The notes under the pieces were generated by a model. The model was not told the DNA's origin and ran no database searches. It saw only the letters and a program-made list of their open reading frames with translations. The translations under genes and the position numbers were made by a program. A DNA stretch of 64,000 nucleotides. It comes from Budorcas taxicolor (lineage: Eukaryota; Chordata; Mammalia; Artiodactyla; Bovidae). The stretch is taken from positions 21,993,775 to 22,057,774 of the forward strand of contig NC_068935.1 of assembly GCF_023091745.1 (NCBI RefSeq), written 5' to 3'. Below, in pieces: positions 31,701 through 44,291 of the stretch. Each line of letters begins with the position of its first letter. The stretch's first letter is position 1.

Positions 31701-33345
31701 AGAGTCAGATCCTAAACAGAAATAAAGTCGCTACAAATGGTACCATTTGCCAGTCGTCTTAACAATTTCTGTTGATATCTGGAGATATTGCCATCTATTA
31801 TCAACCTATAAGAATTTTCACTTACTAAGAACCATGGTGAAATTATGAATGCTAATATAATTTTTTAAAATATTCTTATCAAAAGGAACTACCAGTGCAA
31901 CAGTCTTTCTTTGTATGTTCCCAATGGTATCATTTAGTTTGCAAATTGTTCCTCAAAACTACTCCAGCCATTGACCTAACTCTACTCTAGAAATGCTAAA
32001 TTCTGCCCTAAACGCTAAACCACTTGGAGTTTATTTTGATTCTCTAATATAGTAGAAATATCTGTTATCCTGTTTTTTAATGTTTCCTCTTTCAGCAAGA
32101 AGTCAGTTGAAAAAGTCAAAGAAGTCATTCTGCTTTCTGGCAGCATTCACCAAAATACAATTCTAGCGTTATTAGTATAAGTATTATGATATTATGACTT
32201 AGCAGCAATATTTCATACCAAATCAATGTAGTCCTGAAGTTATAAGAATTGACCACTCACTACATGGTGACTGACTTCCAGTTTCAACTTTCTTTGATGA
32301 TGGAGGCGGTTTCAGAATTTGAAAGTTGCTCACTCTCCATTTAACATTATAGCTAAGTAGAATTACAATCACCTTGAAATAAAGCCCTATCAGAGACAAG
32401 TTTTTTAATGGAGCACCTATCTTTTGGAATTATTAATCACATTAATTACATTCTCCTTAGGAATTCCTTCCATCTCGCATTTGTGGTCCTTCTTTTAGCA
32501 CTTTAGGTAGCATTTTGGAAGATGAAATACAATAATAATAGAAGAGTTATTTTCTAGAATGTGGTGGCATTTGTCATGTTTTAGATTCATAAACCGTAGC
32601 ACCATTCATTTGTCATATTACCCTTTTAAAAATGAACTCATTTCTTTACAGCCTTATGCCAAAGTTAAAATGTCAGCTACACATTAATATCTAAAAGTTT
32701 AAAATGGAAGTTGGTGGTGGTGACAGGAACTCTAAAGATATTGGTTCTGCTCAGATTATTCTTCAAATGTGTATTCCTTTAACTCCGCTGAAAAAACCAT
32801 CTTCTAAGAGGATGGGGATTTAGTAATTCTAGTCTGTATGAAATTAGTTCACTATTCATGATTTATTACCTCAAATCTTTGTTTTCTACTCTTCTTTCAC
32901 CTTTTATTCACATTGTAAGGCACTCTGGTCCCTTTCCAGGGCATGTTTTCTAAAAAAGTATTGAAATGTGTATAGATTGTTTAGGAAAGTGCTGTGTTTT
33001 CCCTTCTACTAATATCCTGAATGATTCACTTGAGGGCCTTCCAAGTTGAAAAAAAAAAATCTGAAAATTAAAAAAAAAAAAAGAGGATATACAAGATTTG
33101 CCACAAAATTTGTACATCATGAGAATAATCCTTTTTTTCCCCCTTCTATCTTTTGGCTCTTCTCAGCGTGTATGTAAAGATTTGCACTAATTCATCAAAC
33201 ACTGGGTATCTTCTCTATTCAAAGAAGTAAGGTTCACACAGTAAGGTGAACCAGATAGAAATAATAGTTTCAAGGTGAAATCCTCTTTTAAATAACAATT
33301 TGGTGAAGGCAGTAATTACTGTAAGAGTGTAGATATATGGAATGA
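31701..33345. other. No recognised feature
   Basis: AT-rich, with two adjacent A-runs at about 33,050-33,082. No gene or repeat identified. Confidence 0.4.
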
Positions 33346-33660
33346 CATCAGATGGTGAGTAATAAAAGATATAGATGGCATTGAATTGGGCCTTGAAGGA
33401 TAAGTGGACTTCAGATAGATGGAAAAGATGATGGAGAGCATTCCAAATATAATTATATGAGCAGTTATGCAGACAAAGGTGTAAGCACTCAACGGCCAGT
33501 GAATACATCTGCCTGAATGCAGCAAGGAGTTCACTCTGGGAAGTAAAGAATAAAACTGGAGACAGAGACTGGATAATATAGAGGTATTTCTTAAATACAA
33601 AGATGAGGATGTCCTCACTAAGACTGGCTGTACCATGGGAGTTTTATGTCCTTAACAAGT
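33346..33660 (+). repeat. Ancient L2-like interspersed repeat
   Basis: 'ttgggccttgaaggataagt', 'gagagcattccaaatataat', 'gttatgcagacaaaggtgta' correspond to a motif order typical of an old dispersed repeat. Tentative class. Confidence 0.45.
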
Positions 33661-33854
33661 GGGGAATGGAATTGGTCTTGCAGCTTAAAATCTGGTAGAG
33701 CTTGTGTAAGAAAACCTGAGCCTCTGCCTGCCCACTGAGCAGATTTGTGAAATCTTGGATACTGCCTTGTTCTCTCATTTGATCCTTAATTTCTCTTGTT
33801 AGATTAGAGTCCTATTGTTAATCACTGTCTCTTTGGCTGACCCCTTCCTTTTAG

Positions 33855-34163
33855 GCGGGCTTCCCTGATAGCTCAATTGGTAAAGAATCCGCCTGCAATG
33901 CAGGAGACTCCAGTTCGATTCCTGGGTTGGGAAGATCCCCTGGAGAAGGGATAGGCTACCCACTCCAGTATTCTTGGGCTTTCCTGGTGGCTCAGCTGGT
34001 AAAGAATCTGCCTGCAATGCAGAAGACCTGGGTTTGATCCCTGGGTTGGGAAGATCTCCTGGAGAAGGGAAAAGCTACCCACTCCAGTATTCTGGCCTGG
34101 AGAATTCCATAGTACATGGGGTTGCAAAGAGTCGGACATGACTGAGTGACTTTCACTTTCTTT
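33855..34163 (+). mobile_element. Bov-tA SINE with two tRNA-like heads
   Basis: Two well-preserved heads (atagctcaattggtaaagaa and gtggctcagctggtaaagaa), each followed by a B-box-like 'gttcgattcctgg' or 'gtttgatccctgg', then a Bov-A body ending 'ctgagtgactttcactttc'. Better preserved than the copy at 30.9 kb. Confidence 0.92.
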
Positions 34164-34469
34164 TTATGGACTGTGTCTAGTGTTTTGTGTTCCCAGACTA
34201 GTGTATCATGTTCTAAACTCAGAACTATGGTAAGGAAACCCATCTGATTCTAAAAATCACCACTACTTTGAAATTACTGCTACCATACCACAACCATGAT
34301 ATTAAATAATTCCTAGGTATCACTAATACAGGTTACACCCAAGATTGCTTTGCCCCTTTTGTGTTGTAACTTTAACGTACTCCTCACTCTAACCTCTATT
34401 TCCTCACAGAGCCTTATAGTCTGTTTCCTGCTCCTTCCTCTTCACTATGGGTTTGATGGTGTCCCAGTG

Positions 34470-34665
34470 TGTCTCACAATTGAAGCAAAACATGATCAAG
34501 TCCTCTGTCTTATAAAGACCTCTGGTTTAGAGACAAGGGAACAAAGTCATAGAATGGCAGATCTGTGAAAAACCTTAGAGTTAGGCCAGCAAGTCTAAAC
34601 CCTTCATTTTACAGAGAAGGACATCTAAGACTCATAAGAATTTAACTGACTTGTCCACTTTCTGT
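34470..34665 (-). repeat. Possible MIR remnant
   Basis: 'ttcattttacagagaaggac' and 'ttaactgacttgtccac' resemble antisense MIR. The order is partly right but heavily diverged. Confidence 0.4.
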
Positions 34666-34999
34666 TTATGTCTCCAGATGTTTTTAAAGAGCAAATAAGC
34701 AAAGGGGTTAGCATAATATCCCTCTTGTATGTCTTTGATACATGGAAGAAATTTGTCCCTATCTTCCACCAAAAGTGTTTCACATTTTCACCACTGTCCT
34801 CAACTACCTCCTTTCTAGCTGGTGACCACGTCTCCTACATCACAGAGAAAATATATGTGACTCAGTAAGTCTCAGAGATCAATAAATGTCAGCTATGATT
34901 ACTTCTTGTTTCTTCTAGTCTTAGTAGCCAGGCCTTTGGATCTCTCAGAACTTTCTACCCCATTTACCACTGATCTACATAATGTAAAGCTCTTCAGTT

Positions 35000-37310
35000 C
35001 ACTTCAGTCACTCAGTCGTGTCCAACTCTTTGAGAACCCATGGACTGCAGCACTCCAGGCTTCCCTGTAAATCACCAGTTCCCGGAGGCTGCTCAAACTG
35101 ATGTTCATCAAGTTGGTAATGGCATCTAATCATCTCATCCTCTGTTGTCCTGTTCTCCTGCAATCAATCTTTCCCAGGATCAGGGTCTTCTCTAATGAGC
35201 CAGCTCTTTGCATCAAGTGGCCAAAGAATTGGAGTTTCAGCTTCAGTATCAGTCTTTCCAATGAATATTCAGGACTGATTTCCTTTTGGGTGGACTGGTT
35301 GGATATCCTTACATCCAAGGGACTCTGAAGAGTCTTCACCAACACCACAGTTCAAAAGCATCATTTTTTCGGCGATCAGCTTTCTTTTTGGTCCAACTCC
35401 CACATCCATTGGATAAGGAAGTATCAACCCACTCCAGTATTCTTGCCTGGAAAATACCAGGGACAGCGGAGCCAGGTGGGCTGCTGTCTATGAAGTCACA
35501 GAGGGTCGGATATGACTGAAGCACTTAGCAGCAGCAGCAGCCCACATCCATACATGACTACTGGAAGAACCATAGCTTTGACTAGACAGACCTTTATTGG
35601 CAAAGTAATGTCTCTGCTTTTTAATATGCTGTCTAGATTTGTCGTAGCTTTTCTTCCAAGGAGCAAGTCTCTTTGAATTTCATGGCTGCAGTCACCATCT
35701 GCAGTGATTTTGGAGTCCAAGAAAATGAAGTCCGTCACTGTTTCCATTGTTTCCCCATCTATTTGCTATGAAATGATGGGACCAGATGCCATGATCTTAG
35801 TTTTTTGAATGTTGAGCTCTAAGCCAACATTTTCACTGTCCTCTTTCACTTTCATCAAGAGTCTCTTTAGTTCCTCTTCACTTTCTGCCATAAGGGTGGT
35901 GTCATCTGCATATCTGAGGTTATTGATATTTCTTCCAGAAATCTTGATTCCAGCTTGTACTTCATCCAGCCCAGCATTTCACATGATATACTCTGCATAT
36001 AAGTTAAATAAGCAGGGTGACAATATACAGCCTTGTCATACTCCTTTCCCAATTTGGAAACAATCTGTTGTTCCATGTCCAGTTCTAACTGTTGCTTCTT
36101 GACCTGCATACAGATTTCTCAGGAGGCAGGTCAGGTAGTCTGATATTCCCATCTCTTTAAGAATGTTTCACAGTTTGTTGTAATCTACACAGGCAAAGGG
36201 TTTGGTGCAGTCAATAAAGCAGAAGTAGATGTATTTGTGAAATTCTCTTTCTTTTTTCTATGATCCAATAGATGTTGGCAATTTGATCTCTGGTTCCTCT
36301 GCCTTTTCTAAATCCAGTTTGAATATCTGGAAGTTCTTGGGTCACATACTGTTTAAGCCTAGCTTGGGGAATTTTGAGGATCTCTTGGCTGGCATGTGAG
36401 ATGAGAACAATTGTGTAGTAGTTTGAATATTTTTTGGCATTGCCTTTCTTTGGGATTGGAAAGAAAACTGACCTTTTCCAGTCCTCTGGCCACTGCTGAG
36501 ATTTCCAAATTTGCTGGCATATTGAGTGTAGCACTTTGACAGCATCCCCTTTTAGGATTTGAAATAACTCAGCTAGAATTCCATCACCTCCACTAGCTTT
36601 GTTTGTAGTGATGCTTCCTAAGGCCCACTTGATTTTCACATTCCAAGATGTCTGGCTCTTGGTGAGTGATCACACCATCATGGTTATCTGGGTCATTAAA
36701 ATCTTTTTTGTATAGTTCTATGTATTCTTGCCACCTCTTCTTAATATCTTCTGCTTCTGTTAAGTCCATAACATTTCTGGCCTCTGTTATGCCCATCTTT
36801 GCATGAAATATTCCCTTGATATCTCCAATTTTCTTGAAGAGATCTCTATTCTTTCCCATTCTTGTGTTTTCTTTATTTCTTTGCATTGTTCACTTAGGAA
36901 GGCTCTCTTATCTCTTCTTGCTATTTTTTGGAACTCTGAATTCAGATGGATGTATCTTTTCTCCTTTGCTTTTCACTTCTCTCTTTTTTTTTTTTTTTCT
37001 CAGCTATTTGTAAGGCCTCCTCAGACAATCATTTTGCCTTTTTGTATTTCTTTTTCTTGATGATGGTTTTAATCACTGCCTCCTGTACATTGTCAGAAAC
37101 CTCTGTTCATTGTTCTTCAGGTACTTTTTCTATCAGATCTAGTCCCTTAAATCTATTTGTTACTTCCACTGTATAATCACAAGGAATTTGATTTAGGTCA
37201 TACCTGGATGGTCTAGTGGTTTTCCCTACTTTCTTCAATTTAAGTTTGAATTGTGCAATAAGGAGTTCATGATCTGAGCCATCTGTCTTGTTTTTGCTGA
37301 CTGTATGAAG
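35000..37310 (-). pseudogene. BovB reverse transcriptase remnant
   Basis: Open fragments in order: about 37,107-37,316 (DHELLIAQF, end of endonuclease; the same frame runs on into flank), 36,593-36,886 (linker), 36,211-36,639 (VFFPIPKKGNAK, QTGFRKGRGTRDQ), 35,867-36,109 and 35,496-35,747. Motif A (about 36,195-36,225) is out of frame with the block before it. The YADD position reads YADDT-like DNA at about 35,908-35,919, but the covering frame is shifted. Many frameshifts; inactive. Confidence 0.85.
35410..35540 (+). mobile_element. Bov-A SINE nested in BovB
   Basis: A single Bov-A unit with (AGC)n tail. The perfect 11-bp target duplication cccacatccat is at 35,399-35,409 and 35,541-35,551. 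Removing it restores the order of BovB seen in other copies. Confidence 0.94.
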
Positions 37311-37323
37311 TTTCTCTAAAGCT

Positions 37324-37840
37324 GTGCCCATCCTTAAAATTAAGGAGAACACTTTCTTGTCACTAAGCCATTTACCTCTTTCCTGGATTATAGTCCTCAT
37401 ACTTTCAGGGACCTCTACACTTTTAATATATTTTAATAGTTATTAAATGTAGCTACTCTGTTTCCATTCTGCTCTTTTAGTATATATACATATACATATT
37501 CAAGCTGCTCTCATTTTTTAAAATTCCTATTATTCAGTCCCTTCTTCCTTTGGATGACAGCCTTCTAAAAATTAAAGTCTACTCTAACATATCTGTTTTT
37601 ATCTCTAATTTTTTCCATTACTTCTGTTTGGATTATATCTCCTGAGCTCCACTGACTATTCTTGCCAAGATTCCTGGTGGCTTCTTCATTGCTATGTTAC
37701 AGTCCATGAAACTCTTCTCCCTTGACATTTTGATGTCAAACTCTCCTACCTTTTGAAATGTTTCACTTTTTATCTCCTCTGTGATATGCCTTCATGCCTC
37801 TTAATATAAATCTTACATGTTAGCTTTGCCATATGCTGTT
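37324..37840. other. No recognised feature
   Basis: Mixed AT-rich sequence between two BovB insertions. No repeat or gene recognised. Confidence 0.35.
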
Positions 37841-38341
37841 TCAGTTCAGTCACTCAGTCATGTCTGACTCTTTGTGAACCCATGGACTGCAGCACACCAG
37901 GCCTCTCTGTCCATCACCAACTCCTGGAGCTTACTCAAACCTATGTCCATTGAGTTGGTGATGCCATCCAACCATCTTATCCTCTGTTGTCCCCTTCTCT
38001 TCCTGCCCCCAATCCCTCCCAGCATCAAGGTCTTTTTCAATGAGTCTGTTCTTCACATCAGGTGGCCAAAGTATTGGAGTTTCAGCTTCAACATCAGTCC
38101 CTCCAATGAACACAGGACTGACTTCCTTAGGATGGACTGGTTGGATCTCCTTGCAGTCCAAGGGACTCTCAAGAGTCTTCTCCAACACCACAGTTCAAAA
38201 GCATCATTTTTTCAGCACTCGGCTTTCTTTGTAGACCAACTCTGACATCCATACATGACTACTGGAAAAACCATAGCTTTGACTAGATGGACCTTTGTTG
38301 GCAAAGTAATGTCTCTGCTTTTTAATATGCTGTCTAGGTTG
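37841..38341 (-). mobile_element. BovB LINE 3' end, 5'-truncated
   Basis: Antisense 3' 500 bp of BovB, from 'tcagttcagtcactcagtca' to 'atgctgtctaggttg'. No clear target duplication. It contains only the C-terminal tail of the ORF and the 3' end. Confidence 0.9.
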
Positions 38342-38764
38342 ACTGTAGACTTAAATTTTCTTCTTTTACTCTGCACACTTTCTTTGGGTGATCTCATCAG
38401 TTACTATGGCTTTACCTATCACAGTAAGTGGATGATTCCCACATGTTTCCTTTCATTGTGAAAATGTCACTTGGTCTTCAGAATTACCTATCATAACGTC
38501 TACATGACTGGGCTAAGCATATTGACTCAATATCTTCAAATTTTCCCTCCAAACCTTTTCATCATCACATGTTCCCTTTCTTATTATCTGCCACCATTCA
38601 TCTGTTTGCTGAAGACAAAAATCTAGAAGTTACCCCTAATTCTTGTCTATTAGGATACTTTTATCTAATTACTCACCAGATTTCCTGTTTCTTCTACCAT
38701 ATTAATATAGTTTCCTTTTCTTTTCCCACTGCCTTATTTCTGTCCCACATCATTTCATTCCTAT
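38342..38764. other. No recognised feature
   Basis: T-rich sequence. Nothing identified. Confidence 0.35.
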
Positions 38765-39765
38765 ATTATGAAGATATTTATTCAAAAAATGTTTACTGAT
38801 GGCCTACTATGTGCCAGCCACTGTTAAGTGCTGGCAGTATAATAATAAACAGACTAATCCCCATTCTCATCAGACTTACTTTCTACTGGAAGACAATAAA
38901 CAAGTGAATAAGTAATACAATTTTTGAAAGTATTAAGAAAGTAGGGGCTTCCCCAGTAGCTCAGTGGTAAAGAATTACCTTGCTAATGCAGGAGACACAG
39001 GAGATGGGGGTTCAATCCCTGGGTTGGGACAATCCCTTGGAGAATGGAATGGCAGCACACTCCAGTATTCTTGCCTTGAGAATCACATGGACAGAGGAGC
39101 CTGGTGGGCTACAGTCCATAGAGTTGCAAAGAGTTGCACACGACTGAAGCAACTTAGCATATACTCAAATTAAGAAAGTAATGCAAGAGAATCAGGATTG
39201 GGTGAGCATGTGTGTGCGTGTTTCAGACAGAGTTGCCAGGTGGGGCACACTTACTAGGAAATGTAATTTGAATAGAAATCTGAATGATGACTAGGAACCA
39301 GTCAAGTGAATGGGGGAAGAACTCTCTTGAAAGAAACAAGTGTAACCCTGGATGAAGAATGACGTTAGTGATTTCCATGTAGAACAGAAGGGTCATTGTG
39401 ACAGAAGCTTAGTAGAGAAAAGTGAGAGGAGATGAAGTTAGAAGCCCAGATAAGATCACATAGGCCGTTTTGGGCTGTGCTACTGAGCTTGTATTTCTAG
39501 TCTAGGTTTAATGGAAATACAAATCAAGGAATTATTGTGATCTGATACATATTTTTGTTTCTGTGTAGGGAACAGGCTAGTATAGAGGAGAAAGTATAGA
39601 TGTGGGGAGATTGGATAGGAAACTAATGCAAGTGTCCAGGTGAAAGATGACTAGAATGATAGAAACTGGAATGGTAAGAAATAGATTTGAGATGTATTTT
39701 AGAGTTGGAGCTGACAGAAGTTGCTGATGAAGAGATGAGGAAAAAATTAATCAGAATGTTTCTTT
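38765..39765 (+). repeat. Ancient L2-like repeat, split by a Bov-tA
   Basis: 'gatggcctactatgtgccag', 'ccactgttaagtgctggcag', 'gaagacaataaacaagtgaa' are the L2 3'-end landmarks. After the SINE, 'gaaatctgaatgatgactag', 'ggccgttttgggctgtgcta', 'caagtgtccaggtgaaagat' continue the dispersed repeat seen elsewhere in the window. The continuous order here ties those other fragments to the same family. Confidence 0.6.
38944..39168 (+). mobile_element. Bov-tA SINE
   Basis: Head 'cagtagctcagtggtaaaga' and Bov-A body ending 'gcaacttagcatatac'. The 12-bp perfect target duplication attaagaaagta is at 38,932-38,943 and 39,169-39,180. Confidence 0.95.
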
Positions 39766-39895
39766 ATAACTGGCCTTTCTTGTTCCAGTTTCACCTTCTT
39801 AAAATCCATTGTCATAAATAGTGTCAGTGTTGTTTTTGTAATAGAATATTATGATAATGAGACTATCTGTGTGGTTATCAAACATGTGTGCTGTT

Positions 39896-40250
39896 TGCCT
39901 CCAGGACATGTTGGCCATGTCTGGAGACAGTTTATGGGCTTCCCTTCTGGCTCAGGTGGTAAAGAATCTGCCTGTAATGTGGGAGACTTGGGTTCGATCT
40001 CTGGCTTGTGAAGATCCCCTGGGGAAGGGAATGGCTACCCACTTCAGTATTCTTGCCTAGAGAACACCATGGACTATAGTCCATGGGCTGTTGCAACTTG
40101 GAAGTGGGGTTGTTACTGGAGGAGTGGGTAGAGAGAAGCCATGGATGCTGCTAAACATTTTTCAAAGCATAAATCAGCCCCCCACAACAAAGAATTATTT
40201 GGCCTAAAAGACCAAAAGTGATGAGGTTGATAAATCTTGCTCCACTCAGT
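39896..40250 (+). repeat. MER20-like hAT element, split by a SINE
   Basis: 'acatgttggccatgtctgga' precedes the SINE. After it, 'agtgggtagagagaagccat', 'ggatgctgctaaacattttt' and 'cccacaacaaagaattattt' follow the order of MER20 (non-autonomous hAT-Charlie). Confidence 0.75.
39935..40097 (+). mobile_element. Bov-tA SINE, 3'-shortened
   Basis: Complete head (ctggctcaggtggtaaagaa) and part of the body, stopping after 'atggactatagtccatgggc' without the usual 'cgcaaagagtcggacacgac' end. It interrupts MER20. Confidence 0.88.
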
Positions 40251-40289
40251 TAGTGCCACTTGCTCTGAAAAGCCTATCCTAGTTTAATA

Positions 40290-40510
40290 ATACGGTAATA
40301 TTGGCTAACATTATTTGAACACTTACTGTGTTTTCCTCTAGCACTGAGAGTACACATTAGTAAAGCTGGAATTGTTATTACTCCCATCTCACAGATAGGA
40401 AAACTGAGGCTTAGAATGATGGAAAATTTGCCTAAAAACACAATGTTAGACGTTAGATAGAGCTGAGATTTGAACCCAGATGTATTTTTCTGAAAAGTTC
40501 TTAAAACTAT
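40290..40510 (-). repeat. MIR SINE remnant
   Basis: 'ttattactcccatctcacag', 'ataggaaaactgaggcttag', 'tgagatttgaacccagatgt' are the complement of the MIR core. Confidence 0.8.
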
Positions 40511-40614
40511 ACAATATTATCTCATTCCCAAGACTGAAGTAGAAGGATTCCTCCATGGTGAATGGTTTGATTTTAGAGCTAATTGCATTGTATTTTAACC
40601 ATTCATTTGCCTGT

Positions 40615-40755
40615 CCCTGACTCTTTCGCAGACACTAAACAATATGTTCCTTGAGGGGAGGCATTATGCCTTTTGCCTATGTGTCCATGTTACTTAGAGC
40701 AGTGTCTGGCCCACTATAAACCTTCAATAAATGTTTACTGAATGAATACTTACAT
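40615..40755 (+). repeat. L2 3' end
   Basis: 'ttccttgaggggaggcatta', 'gagcagtgtctggcccacta', 'tcaataaatgtttactgaat' match the terminal part of L2. Confidence 0.75.
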
Positions 40756-41339
40756 TCTAGAAATGTGTGCACAGTTTATTATTTCCCCAGAGTGATTCCC
40801 CAGCTAAATTCACAGATTCATTGAACAAGTTTTACAGATGGGGATTAATCTCTAAGGGAGATAGCAATTGGTGAAATTTACATTTGTAATCTCCATTGAG
40901 ATTCTGTTGGTGGTAGGGTGGTGGGAGTAGAGGAGATACACAGTTGTTTTGCATCTTATAAGCTTTAAAGTGTGACTTTAGAGAACTGGCAACTCCCTTT
41001 TTTTGTTGCAGTAATTTAGCAGCATTATATTTCCTAAATGGTTCTCTAAGAAAAAAACTGACTTCCATCTTTGACCCAAGGTTCACTTAAATAAGAAAAT
41101 ACATGAAGGAGCAATCAGAACTAAGTTAATGTTTTCAGAAGAATGATTTTGGCTTCATAAAATTAGAGACAGATATGGGAAGCTAGATACAGTTGATAGA
41201 AAACTACTATGCTAACCACAAGTATACAGAAATAAAGAACAATTTTGTGGATTTATTTTAGAACTAGGTTTGTCAAATAGTGCACAACTGTGCTGATTAC
41301 ATATGTCTGTTTTTCTAATCCTTGCCTAATTCTGCCCTG

Positions 41340-41905
41340 GCAGGTTCCAGAGATTGTTGATTTTAAGAAAGAAATGCAGAAGCTATTGTAACTTTCTTCC
41401 TGGGCCATAGGCTCTCTGGACCCAGAGTATAATGCAGGCTGTCTTTCTTGGCTTGGCTACAAAGACTGTATCTTTTGAACAAAGATTAAGTAGGCTCCAC
41501 TGAGGCCTGTTTATGACAAAGCCTCACCTTTGAACTTTGTCCTTGGCCTGTTTATTTCAGTATTAGGAAAAATCCTGCTGGATCAGTTTAATGAAATTCA
41601 CCCAAGCTTGACAGAGCAAATTCCTCAATCTCCCACCCTCAATATATTATCATACTGGTCAACCTTCAACAAAAATCTTTTCTTGTCAGTTGAACCAAAA
41701 TCCTCCTACCTCAGAGGCTTCCTCTCATTAATTTTCCATCTGCTGACTCCGCCCCCACTCTGTCTATCAATTCCTACTTGCTCTTGTAGGAGTTGATCTC
41801 AATCTCTCTCTGCTGTAAAAACCCCATCATAGTAGCACCCCTCACCAATAAAAATCTGCCTTACTATTTTTAAGAAGTGTCATGAATAATTTTTTATTTA
41901 GCACT
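41340..41905 (+). mobile_element. Probable ERV LTR (solo)
   Basis: The last 120 bp look like R-U5: 'ctgtaaaaaccccatcatag', 'cacccctcaccaataaaaat', then 'gaagtgtcatgaataatttt' ending near CA. An AATAAA at about 41,850 and an upstream CCGCCCCC are compatible with LTR layout. The 5' boundary is unclear and I see no readable target duplication. No viral genes are adjacent. Confidence 0.5.
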
Positions 41906-42260
41906 ATGATACCCAATTTTAAGGATTTAGATGATTATGATATCTTACTAAACAAGATTATAGATCCACAAATAAATAACCATTATTCTAGCTACCTAAT
42001 GGAACTTTTCTAAATAGCTAGTAATAATGATAACCTGGGATTTGTAAAGTAAGAGAACACTACAGAGAAAGGAAGAGAGCAGATCTAGGACAATTAGGAG
42101 AACTTCAGGGAATGGCAGACAATTATGATCACAATCTCAGAGGTATAAACAACAATCAAAGAGGAGAAAGTAAAGCCACTGTTGGAAATATCCAGGAAGA
42201 GGTGGCAGGGGAAAAGTTTTGAAGGTTGAATTCAAGTAAGAAATTCCTAGGATAATTGGC

Positions 42261-42293
42261 AAAAAAAAAAAAAAGAAAGAAAGAAAGAAAAAA
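42261..42293. repeat. A-run with (GAAA)n
   Basis: Fourteen A then about four GAAA units. Low complexity. Confidence 0.92.
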
Positions 42294-43013
42294 TAGAAAT
42301 GGGAAGGAACAGGGGATTTTGAGAATAAGTCAACAGAGTTAGAGTACAAATTTAGAGTGGTATCAATAACTAGATTGACATAATCACGAATTCCTGAAGT
42401 AATGGTTTAAAACACCCTTCTATTCACCCTGACCAGGAATAATACTGGCTCCAAAACCAAGAGAAGAAAGTGGCTAGCATCTGTTAGCTGTAAATTTTAA
42501 AAGAGTTTAGTGACAGGAAGCCCACTATATCATTTTACACCCTCCCCAAGGTACACAAAACAAATTGGATGACTGATCCCTTTACCCCATGGGGTGACCC
42601 ACTCTGGGGGATAAGAAGGTCTGGTGGCTTCCAGGTAGAAAGATTTTCCTTAGATCAATGCTTTATCTTCTTATTGATGTCCCTTAATACATTTTTCCTC
42701 TATGTAGAGCTCCAGATATCCTGTCCATTGGCTGTTCTCAATGTCATAAGTTCTTTCTTCTGACATAACTCCTAAGGTGTTAGGCTCATTGTATGTCTTC
42801 TTAGAATGATGTTTGGCATTTCCGAGGTTGCCTTCCTCTATATACAGATGGCCAATATCCTATGTCCATTGATTGCATCTACAGGATGCTGGTCAGCATC
42901 ACCAAAATCTCTCTTCCTGGTTGTGATGGTCTCCCAGCACCTTTCCAGGATAGCCAGTACCAATGCTCCTACTGAGCCCTCTAGTGGCAACTATGGAAAT
43001 ACTCAGATTTTTT
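42294..43013. other. No recognised feature
   Basis: No repeat recognised. Short frames at 42,569-42,763 and 42,806-43,015 (plus) lack motifs. Confidence 0.35.
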
Positions 43014-43021
43014 AGGGGTTA

Positions 43022-43118
43022 AGTGAAATTTTGCTCAGTTGTGTCCGACTCTTCATGACCCCATGGACTGCAGCCCACCAGGCTCCTCCGTCCATGGGAT
43101 TTTTCCAGGCAAGAGTTC
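43022..43118 (-). mobile_element. Short Bov-A SINE
   Basis: A single antisense Bov-A unit (gctcagttgtgtccgactct ... ccaggcaagagttc). The perfect target duplication aggggtta is at 43,014-43,021 and 43,119-43,126. Confidence 0.93.
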
Positions 43119-43404
43119 AGGGGTTAGCTCCTCTAAATTAACCCAATACCCTTTGATTTAGCCCAGGCAATTAAATCTAAGCCAAAGCAGAGTGTAGACC
43201 TATTGAACATTTCCTGATCTCCCAATGAACCCTCATACATTCAAATGTAGTTTTTCTGTGGTGTGACAGGGTAAAGTACATTATTTCTTCTCTCAAATTA
43301 CTGTTGGATTCGATAACAGCCTCCAGAGTATCTCCTGAAGACAAATGGTAGCTCTAGAAAAGATATCTCATTTACAGAAGCAAGTGACTTTAAAATGTCA
43401 GTTG

Positions 43405-43421
43405 TTTTTTTTTTTTTTTTT
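43405..43421. repeat. T-run
   Basis: A homopolymer run of about 17 T. Confidence 0.9.
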
Positions 43422-43625
43422 AAGAAATCCGTGAGGTGATAAAGGTGTTAATTCAATTGAGGGGATCTTTTTCACAATAAATACATGTATCAAATCATCA
43501 TGTTGTGTACTTTAAATATTTTATGATTTTATTAACTATAGAAAGCTGGAAAACATCAGATATTTATTAAAGCACTCTTTAGTAAAATATCTCCAATGAT
43601 AAGTCAGAAAGATCCTCCACATTTT

Positions 43626-44222
43626 CTTTGTAATTTTTATTTAATATTTAAGTACAATTGATTTATAATGTTGTGTTTCAGGAATACAACAAAGTGATTC
43701 AGTAGTAGATACATATTCATATATCCATTATTTTTCAGATTCATTTCCCATATAAGTTATTATAGGATATTGAGTAGAGTTTCCTGTGCTATACAATAGG
43801 TTCTTGTTCATTATCTATTTTATATATGTGCTGATGTGCCCAGTCATGACTGACTCTTTGTGACCGCATGGACTGTAGCCCACCAGGTTCCTCTGTCCAT
43901 GGAATTTTCCAGGCAAGAATACTGGAGTGGGTTGCCATTTCCTTCTCCAATTTATCTATAGCAAAGTGTATATGTTAATCCCAAACTCCTAATTTATCCC
44001 CCTCCCCTAGCTTTCACCTTTGGCAACCATAAATTGATTTTCAACATCTGTGAGACTGTTTACATTTTGTAAATAAGTACCTTTGTATCATTTTTTAAGA
44101 TTCCATATGTAAGTGATATCATATAATGTTTGTCTTTCTCTGACTTCACTTAGTATGATAATCTGTAAATCTACCCATAGTACTGCAAATGGAATTATTT
44201 TATTCTTTTTATGACTGAGTAA
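43626..44222 (-). mobile_element. L1 3' region, antisense, split by a SINE
   Basis: 'aagtacaattgatttataat', 'aacaaagtgattcagtagta', 'ttcctgtgctatacaatagg', then after the SINE 'aatcccaaactcctaattta', 'aagtgatatcatataatgtt', 'acttcacttagtatgataat' reproduce antisense L1 3' untranslated and C-terminal sequence. Confidence 0.88.
43830..43948 (-). mobile_element. Bov-A/Bov-tA SINE fragment nested in L1
   Basis: Antisense body (gatgtgcccagtcatgactg ... gccatttccttctcc). The tRNA-like head is absent. The flanks tttatata and tttatcta suggest an imperfect target duplication. Confidence 0.85.
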
Positions 44223-44291
44223 CCTTACACATCTTCAACAGCTACAGCCTTGTTTGTGATCACTGATATTGAGAATGATAATTTGAGACCT

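Larger units (their letters stand above)
34992..37316 (-). mobile_element. BovB LINE, 5'-truncated, with nested SINE
   Basis: Antisense BovB from the 3' end at 34,992 to inside the endonuclease region at 37,316. The 7-bp target duplication taaagct is at 34,985-34,991 and 37,317-37,323. Interrupted by a Bov-A SINE. More diverged than the 17 kb and 21 kb copies. Confidence 0.93.

Noticed and set aside
33880..33945. Possible tRNA gene
   Set aside because: The A- and B-box-like sequence is the tRNA-derived head of Bov-tA. A full cloverleaf is not maintained, and the same head occurs in many SINEs here.
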